Position numbers and translations under genes: made by a program
Assembly (NCBI GenBank): GCA_035578905.1
Contig: JAQJVL010000046.1
Location: 688,510 to 752,509, forward strand
Length of the DNA: 64,000 bases
Direction of reading: 5' to 3'
Source of the DNA: Stictocephala bisonia
Taxonomy: Eukaryota > Arthropoda > Insecta > Hemiptera > Membracidae
The notes under the pieces: model-generated
Told to the model about the DNA's origin: nothing
The model's input: only the letters and a program-made list of their open reading frames with translations
The model's database searches: none
In this document: positions 57,196 to 64,000 of the stretch, one piece after another
How the letters are laid out: each line of letters begins with the position of its first letter
Numbering within the stretch: the first letter of the stretch is position 1

Positions 57196-60100
57196 ATGGA
57201 GCGTGTAGCCTGACTAGAGCGTGTGGTCAAGAACAGTTTGAGTATGACGCAGGAACACAGCAGACAACCACAGCGTGTAGCCTCACTAGAGCGTGTGGTC
57301 AAGAACAGTTTGAGTATGACCCAGAAACACAGCAGAGAACTACAGCGTGTAGCCTTACTAGAGCGTGTGGTCAATAACAGTTTGAGTATGACCCAGAAAC
57401 ACAGCAGAGAACTACAGCGTGTAGCCTTAATAGAGCGTGTGGTCAAGAACAGTTTGAGTATGACCCAGAAACACAGCAGAGAACTACAGCGTGTAGCCTT
57501 ACTAGAGCGTGTGGTCAAGAACAGATTGAATATGACCAAGGAACACAGCAGAGAACCCCAGCGTGTAGCCTCACTAGAGGGTGTGGTAAAGAACAGTTTG
57601 AGTATGACCCAGGAACACAGCAGAGAACCACAGCGTGTAGCCTCACTAGAGCGTGTGGTCAAGAACAGTTTGAGTATGACCCAGGAACACAGCAGAGAAC
57701 CTCAGCGTGTAGCCTTACTAAAGCGTGTGGTCAAGAACAGTTTGAGTATGACCCAGAAACACAGCAGAGAACTACAAGGTGTAGCCTTACTAGAGCGTGT
57801 GGTCAAGAACAGTTTGAGTATGACCAAGGAACACAGCAGAGAACCAAAGCGTGTAGCCTCACTAGAGCGTGTGGTCAAGAACAGTTTGAGTATGACCCAG
57901 GAACACAGCAGATAACCACAGCGTGCAGCCTCACTAGAGCGTGTGGTCAAGAACAGTTTAAATATGACCCAGAAACACAGCAGAGAACCACAGCGTGTAG
58001 CCTCACTAGAGTGTATGGTCAAGAACAGTTTAAGTATGACCACAGAATATATGTCTATATTCTGTGGTATGACCCAGAAACACAGCAGAGAACTACAGCG
58101 TGTAGCCTCACTAGAGCGTGTGGTAAAGAACAGTTTGAGTATGACCCCGGAACACAGCAGAGAACCACAGCGTGTAGACTCACTAGAGCGTGTGGTCAAG
58201 AACATTTTAAGTATGACCACAGAATATATGTCTATATTCTGTGGTATGACCCAGGAACACAGCAGAGAACCACAGCGTGTAGCCTCACTAGAGCGTGTGG
58301 TCAAGAACAGTTTGAGTATGACCCAGGAACACAGCAGAGAACCACAGCGTGTAGCCTTACTAGAGCGTGTGGTCAAGAACAGTTTGAGTATGACCCAGGA
58401 ACACAGCAGAGAACCACAGCGTGTAGCCTCACTAGAGCGTGTGGTCAAGAACAGTTTGAGTATGACCAAGGTACACAGCAGAGAACCACAACGTGTAGCC
58501 TCACTAGAGCGTGTGGTCAAGAACAGTTTGAGTATGACCCAGGAACACAGCAGAGAACTACAGCGTGTAGCCTTACTAGAGCGTGTGATCAAGAACAGTT
58601 TGAGTATGACCCAGGAACACAGCAGAGAACCACAGCGTGTAGCCTCACTAGAGCGTGTGGTCAAGAACAGTTTGAGTATGACCCAGGAACACAGCAGAGA
58701 ACCACAGCATGCAGCCTCACTAGAGTGTTGTTCAAGAACCTTTTAATATGACCCAGAAACACAGCAGAGAACCACAGCGTGTAGCCTCACTAGAGCGTGT
58801 GGTCAAGAACAGTTTGAGTATGACCCCGGAACACAGCAGAGAACCACAGCGAGTAGCCTCACTAGAGCGTGTGGTCAAGAACAGTTTAAGTATGACCACA
58901 GAATATATGTCTATATTCTGTGGTATGACCCAGGAACACAGCAGAGAACCACAGCGTGTAGCCTCACTAGAGCGTTTGGTCAAGAACAGTTTGAGTATGA
59001 CCCAGGAACACAGCAGAGAACCACAGCGTGTAGCCTCACTAGAGCGTGTGGTCAAGAACAGTTTGAGTATGACCCAGGAACACAGCAGAGAACCATAGCG
59101 TGTAGCCTTACTAGAGCGTGTGGTCAAGAACAGTTTGAGTATGACCCAGAAACACAGCAGAGAACTACAGCGTGTAGCCTTACTAGAGCGTGTGGTCAAG
59201 AACAGTTTGAGTATGACCCAGGAACACAGCAGAGAACCACAGCGTGTAGCCTCACTAGAGCGTGTGGTCAAGAACAGTTTGAGTATGACCCAGGAACACA
59301 GCAGAGAACCACAGCATGCAGCCTCACTAGAGTGTTGTTCAAGAACAGTTTAAATATGACCCAGAAACACAGCAGAGAACCACAGCGTGTAGCCTCACTA
59401 GAGCGTGTGGTCAAGATTAGTTTGAGTATGACCCAGGAACACAGCAGAGAACCACAGCATGCAGCCTCACTAGAGTGTTGTTCAAGAACAGTTTAAATAT
59501 GACCCAGGAACACAGCAGAGAACCACAGCGTGTAGCCTCACTAGAGCGTGTGGTCCAGAACAGTTTGAGTATGACCCCGGAACACAGCAGAGAACCACAG
59601 CGAGTAGCCTCACTAGAGCGTGTGGTCAAGAACAGTTTAAGTATGACCACAGAATATATGTCTATATTCTGTGGTATGACCCAGGAACACAGCAGAGAAC
59701 CACAGCGTGTAGCCTCACTAGAGCGTGTGGTCAAGAACAGTTTGAGTATGACCCAGGAACACAATAGAGAACACAGCGTGTAGCCTCACTAGAGCGTGTG
59801 GTCAAGAACAGTTTGAGTATGACCCAGGAACACAGCAGAGAACCACAGCGTGTATTCTCACTAGAGCGTGTGGTCAAGAACAGTTTGAGTATGACCCAGG
59901 AACACAGGAGAGAACCACAGCATGTAGCCTCACTAGAGCGTGTGGTCAAGAACAGTTTAAGTATGACCACAGAATATATGTCTATATTCTGTGGTATGAC
60001 CCAGAAACACAGCAGAGAACTACAGCGTGTAGCCTCACTAGAGCATGTGGTCAAGAACAGTTTGAGTATGACCCAGGAACACAGCAGAGAACCACAGCGT

Positions 60101-61490
60101 GTAGCCTCACTAGAGCGTGTGGTCAAGAACAGTTTGAGGATGACCCAGGAACACAGCAGAGAACCACAGCGTGTAGCCTCACTAGAGCGTGTGGTCAAGA
60201 ACAGTTTGAGTATGACCCAGGAACACAGCAGAGAACCACTGCGTGTAGCCTCACTAGAGCGTGTGGTCAAGAACAGTTTGAGTATGATCCAGGAACACAA
60301 TAGAGAACACAGCGTGTAGCCTCACTAGAGCGTGTGGTCAAGAACAGTTTGAGTATGACCCAGGAACACAGCAGAGAACCACAGCGTGTATTCTCACTAG
60401 AGCGTGTGGTCAAGAACAGTTTGAGTATGACCTAGGAACACAGGAGAGAACCACAGCGTGTAGCCTCACTAGAGCGTGTGGTCAAGAACAGTTTAAGTAT
60501 GACCACAGAATATATGTCTATATTCTGTGGTATTACCCAGAAACGCAGCAGAGAACTACAGCGTGTAGCCTCACTAGAGCGTGTGGTCAAAGCCTCGTGA
60601 ATAAATGAACAAGCCACGTTCACAAGGGTTGTCGATATGACACATACATTCAATTGCTGTACCACAGTTTGAGTATGATCCAGAAACACAGCAGAGAACC
60701 ACAGCGTGTAGCCTCACTAGAGCGTGTGGTCAAGAACAGTTTGAGTATGACCCAGAAACACAGCAGAGAACCACGTTGTAGAACCTCACTAGAGCGTGTG
60801 GTTAAAGCCTTGTGAATAAATGACCAAGTCACATTCTCAATGCTTGTCAATATGGCACATACATTCAACTGTTGTGCTACAGTCTGAGTATGACCGAGAA
60901 ATACAGCAGAGAACTACAGCGTGTAGCCTCACTAAAGCGTGTGGTCAAAGCCTCGTGAATAAATGAACAAGCCACGTTCAAAAGAGTTGTCGATATGACA
61001 CACATACATTCAACTTTTGTACCACAGTTTGAGTATGACCCAGAAACACAGCAGAGAACCACAGCGTGCAGCCTCACTAGAGTGTGTGGTCAAGAACAGT
61101 TTGAGTATGACCCAGAAACACAGCAGAGAACCACATTGTAGAGCCTCACTAGAGCGTGTGGTCAAGAACAGTTTGAGTATGACCCAGAAACACAGCAGAG
61201 AACCACAGCGTACAGCCTCACTAGAGCGTGTGGTCAAGAACAGTTTGAGTATGACCCAGAAACACATCAGAGAACCACAGCGTGCAGCCTCACTAGAGCG
61301 TGTGGTCAAGAACAGTTTGAGTATGACCCAGGAACACAGCAGAGAACCACAGCGTGTAGCCTCACTAGAGCGTGTGGTCAAGAACAGTTTAAGTATGACC
61401 ACAGAATATATGTCTATATTCTGTGGTATGACCCAGAAACACAGCAGAAAACCATAGCGTGCAGCCTCACTAGAGCGTGTGGCCAAAGCC
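57196..61490. repeat. 72-bp tandem repeat, array B (inverted relative to array A)
   Basis: The unit is the reverse complement of array A (gagcgtgtggtcaagaacag, tttgagtatgacccaggaac, acagcagagaaccacagcgt, gtagcctcacta). Seven units carry a 33-bp palindromic insertion. Three others (60583-60680, 60795-60895, 60935-61035) carry an insertion of about 95 bp beginning caaagcctcgtgaataaatg, which resembles the array's own outer flank. Open frames are repeat artefacts. Confidence 0.96.
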
Positions 61491-61754
61491 TCGTGAATAA
61501 ATAACCAAGTCTTTTTCCTTACGCTTCCAAAGTAAGCACACATCATTCCGTAGATCGTATCTCATATCGCTATATTGCAAACGTTTCGTTTTCTTTTTTT
61601 TTATTTGGTTTATTTTGACATACTTTAATGGACACATATGAATGAAAATTAATTTTTTAGAAGGGTTTTTCTTATTGTTGACTGTAATCAATAAAACGTT
61701 GTCTTAATGAAGGACGTTTATTTCTTTATATTGATTGTCTGATTTTTTAAAGTA

Positions 61755-61972
61755 GAGGCCGATCCTCCTCCTTAACCATACTCTGCCCCTTCCTCATAGA
61801 CTACTGATCTGTGCTAGGGACTTATTCACTCAGAGTAAGGCGGTTAACCAGTACAGTAAACTGTGACTATTATTAATGAACCTAACAGTCGGGACTGGAT
61901 TCGAACCAGTGCTATCTCTAACCCAAGTTTAGAGTTCTGACGCCTTAGACCGCTCGGCCACCGGCTCGCCCT
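61755..61972 (-). mobile_element. tRNA-derived SINE family 1, right copy
   Basis: On the - strand: gagccggtggccgagcggtc, taaggcgtcagaactctaaa, B box ggttcgaatccagtcc, then body ttactgtactggttaaccgc, agatcagtagtctatgagga and ggaggaggatcggcctct. It marks the right end of the 10.2-kb inverted structure. Confidence 0.85.
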
Positions 61973-61975
61973 GGT

Positions 61976-62675
61976 TAAATTTTAAAATATTTTTCACTTA
62001 TTATATTACACTGCATTTTTTATAATTACAGTCCTTATCTGAACTACAGATTTCTGTTTTAATTCGTTACCTAATATGTTTTTGGAATAAAAAAAAACAT
62101 CGTTCTATTGCATAAAAACAATTAAATAAATATTTAGTTAAAAAATAATCTAATTATATGTGGATAAATTAGCATGAAAGTAAACCGATTTAGTAATACT
62201 ATAACTTACATTGTAAACTAAAGGCATATTAAAACTTTGCCCATAAATATGAAAAATGGTTGTGCAAAGTTTTACTCGGATGGATGCACAAGTATCAGGG
62301 TAGTTACAGAGCTTGTTTAATTCTTTGCTTGAGCTGCCTTGCATGCTGATGTTGCCACCTCACCATCCTGAAGACGAATTTTAAATGACGTGGAATATTA
62401 AATCTTAATTAGAGTGGACAGTACACGCGGTAACTTTAGTAGATTAAAATATCTTTTATGAAAACAAATTTAGTATTTTTCGATAATTCTCTCTAAAAAT
62501 TCTCAATCACATTATATCAAAAATACTTACTGAAATATTTTATTTATATTAATAACGGCATTTATGCGCTTTTTAGACGCCTCGCCGATCTTTACTTTTT
62601 TATCATCAGTGGGTACAATCATGTATATATTTTATTAGAATCCACTTTTTATTCCGCGGAAATAATGTTTTATAT
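61976..62675. other. AT-rich sequence with no recognisable feature
   Basis: No exon, RNA gene or repeat was recognised. Confidence 0.4.
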
Positions 62676-62679
62676 GAAA

Positions 62680-62935
62680 AAAACGAAAATTCTAAATTGT
62701 TGAAAATGTTGCTTTTCGATTTATCTCCGTTATTTTTCGTGATTTTTCATAATTTTTGTATTTAGTGTATTTTTACATGCTGAACACGAATTTGAAAATT
62801 ATATTGGTCTACGACAATTATTTCTCGAGATATCACGAGAAACTGCGTTCGCGGCAAATCACCTATGGTGCCCATATGAACAATGTTAATAGGAGCTATG
62901 ACTGGCCACCAAAAACAAATTCGCACGTATTCCCG
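62680..62935 (-). repeat. Dispersed repeat, copy 2 (inverted partner of 10080-10335)
   Basis: In the reverse direction it shares the gaatttgttttNggtggcca, gtcatagctcctatt, gatatctcgagaaat and cgtgttcagca blocks with the copy near 10.1 kb. It ends about 80 bp before the 54-bp array. Confidence 0.6.
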
Positions 62936-63012
62936 CCGCAGCGACGGCGTTCTCGTGACTCGTCAAGTGTAGAGCATCTAGCTGATCAATTTAGAGTAGC
63001 CTATATTAAAGA

Positions 63013-63780
63013 TGCTCGTTTAACACTCGGTGTGGACAAACGAAGTAACGGTAAGTGTGTTAAGCAGCTCGTTTAACACTCGGTGTGGACCAAACGAAGT
63101 AACGGTAAGTGTGTTAAGCAGCTCGTTTAACACTCGGTGTGGACCAAACGAAGTAATGGTAAGTGTGTTAAGCAGCTCGTTTAACACTCGGTGTGGACCA
63201 AACGAAGTAACGGTAAGTGTGTTAAGCAGCTCGTTTAACACTCGGTGTGGACCAAACGAAGTAATGGTAAGTGTGTTAAGCAGCTCGTTTAACACTCGGT
63301 GTGGACCAAACGAAGTAACGGTAAGTGTGTTAAGCAGCTCGTTTAACACTCGGTGTGGACCAAACGAAGTAATGGTAAGTGTGTTAAGCAGCTCGTTTAA
63401 CACTCGGTGTGGACCAAACGAAGTAACGGTAAGTGTGTTAAGCAGCTCGTTTAACACTCGGTGTGGACCAAACGAAGTAATGGTAAGTGTGTTAAGCAGC
63501 TCGTTTAACACTCGGTGTGGACCAAACGAAGTAATGGTAAGTGTGTTAAGCAGCTCGTTTAACACTCGGTGTGGACCAAACGAAGTAACGGTAAGTGTGT
63601 TAAGCAGCTCGTTTAACACTCGGTGTGGACCAAACGAAGTAATGGTAAGTGTGTTAAGCAGCTCGTTTAACACTCGGTGTGGACCAAACGAAGTAATGGT
63701 AAGTGTGTTAAGCAGCTCGTTTAACACTCGGTGTGGACCAAACGAAGTAACGGTAAGTGTGTTAAGCAGCTCGTTTAACA
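63013..63780. repeat. 54-bp tandem repeat, 14 copies
   Basis: The unit is ctcgtttaacactcggtgtg, gaccaaacgaagtaacggta, agtgtgttaagcag. Copies are nearly identical apart from an aacgg/aatgg alternation. The first unit lacks one C (gtggacaaacg). Each unit carries a GGTAAGTG splice-donor-like motif. Frames are open on both strands because 54 is a multiple of 3. Confidence 0.96.
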
Positions 63781-64000
63781 TAACATTTAATGAGTCATCA
63801 ATGTACTACTGTAAATGGCAATGATTGAGTAGGTACATGACATTATATGAGTCATCAATGTACTACTGTAAATAGCAATGAGTGAGTGGGTACATGACAT
63901 TCAATTAGTCATTAATGTACTACTATAAATGGCAATGAGTGAGTGGGTAAATTACATTTAATGAGTCATCAATGTACTACTGTAAATGGCAATGAGTGAA
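63781..64000. repeat. 57-bp tandem repeat, four copies, continues past the window
   Basis: atgagtcatcaatgtactac, tgtaaatggcaatgagtgag and tgggtacatgacattt repeat at 63790, 63847, 63904 and 63961, exactly 57 bp apart. Confidence 0.93.

Larger units (their letters stand above)
51774..61975. repeat. 10.2-kb inverted duplication bounded by SINEs
   Basis: The left arm is SINE, about 250 bp of unique flank (caatcaatataaagaaataa, acgttttattgattacagtc, gagatacgatctacggaatg), then the 72-bp array. The right arm (57196-61975) is the same in reverse: array, flank, SINE. The interior (54113-57195) holds a LINE remnant, a Tc1-like MITE, a ribozyme-bearing palindrome and a 75-bp repeat. Arrays differ in size (1.9 and 4.3 kb). 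Similarity stops at the outer SINE ends. Confidence 0.9.

Noticed and set aside
61880..61972. Possible tRNA-Ser/Leu gene
   Set aside because: A- and B-box-like parts are present, but the acceptor stem does not close and the sequence runs into a SINE body shared with other loci.
63030..63824. 264-codon frame in the 54-bp array
   Set aside because: The frame and its antisense partner exist only because the unit is a multiple of 3 without stops.

Overview
The window is repeat-dense, AT-rich animal DNA, most likely from an insect. The evidence is an apparent large-intron gene with GT-AG splice sites, a non-LTR retrotransposon, tRNA- and 5S-derived SINEs, several families of short DNA transposon, and short TTAGG/CCTAA runs. 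There is no bacterial-style gene organisation, CRISPR array or intact tRNA gene. Almost every long open frame lies inside a tandem array and is explained by the array.

Host coding sequence is limited to two candidate exons on the + strand (32324-32481 and 47342-47560). They join in phase across a 14.86-kb intron and encode a histidine-rich, probably secreted segment with a furin-like RHKR site followed by a cysteine-rich stretch. I could not name the gene. Much of the window may be intronic.

Mobile elements: an almost complete CR1/L2/Jockey-like LINE lies on the - strand at 11.4-14.5 kb. It has an endonuclease, an RT with YADD, one frameshift, and a very short 3' UTR running into a (TG)n tract. 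LINE 3' remnants lie near 3.4, 20.9, 28.9, 39.2 and 54.4 kb. There is a Helitron-like element (4.6-5.05 kb), TA-flanked MITEs (16.9 and 54.6 kb), TTAA-flanked piggyBac-like MITEs (26.4, 28.2 and 46.9 kb), a hAT-type MITE (30.6 kb), a 1.3-kb solo-LTR-like insertion (40.3-41.6 kb), a foldback element (50.1-51.2 kb), and SINEs (9.2, 18.4, 21.4, 29.9, 30.9, 51.8 and 61.9 kb).

Tandem arrays fill much of the rest: a 35-bp unit in 106-bp trimers (0.9-3.1 kb), 51 bp (6.5 kb), 20/40 bp (8.0-8.9 kb), 83 bp with CRE palindromes (16.0-16.6 kb), 32 bp (23-26 kb), 144-bp higher-order units (27 kb), 24 bp (30.2 kb), 19 bp (33.6-35.6 kb), 72 bp (37 kb, 39.7-42.4 kb, 52-54 kb and 57-61.5 kb), 54 bp (63 kb) and 57 bp (63.8 kb to the window end).

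The most interesting signals are as follows. (1) Several short inverted-repeat elements carry minimal type-I hammerhead-ribozyme-like motifs, usually one on each arm and pointing outward (31.5, 43.1, 45.1 and 55.7-56.0 kb; a single mutated copy at 32.6 kb). The stem I sequences differ between families but stay complementary. (2) A 10.2-kb inverted structure at 51.8-62.0 kb has a SINE, a unique flank and a 72-bp array on each arm in opposite orientation. (3) A perfect 28-bp palindrome flanked by 8-bp direct repeats occurs seven times, only in the right-hand 72-bp array.
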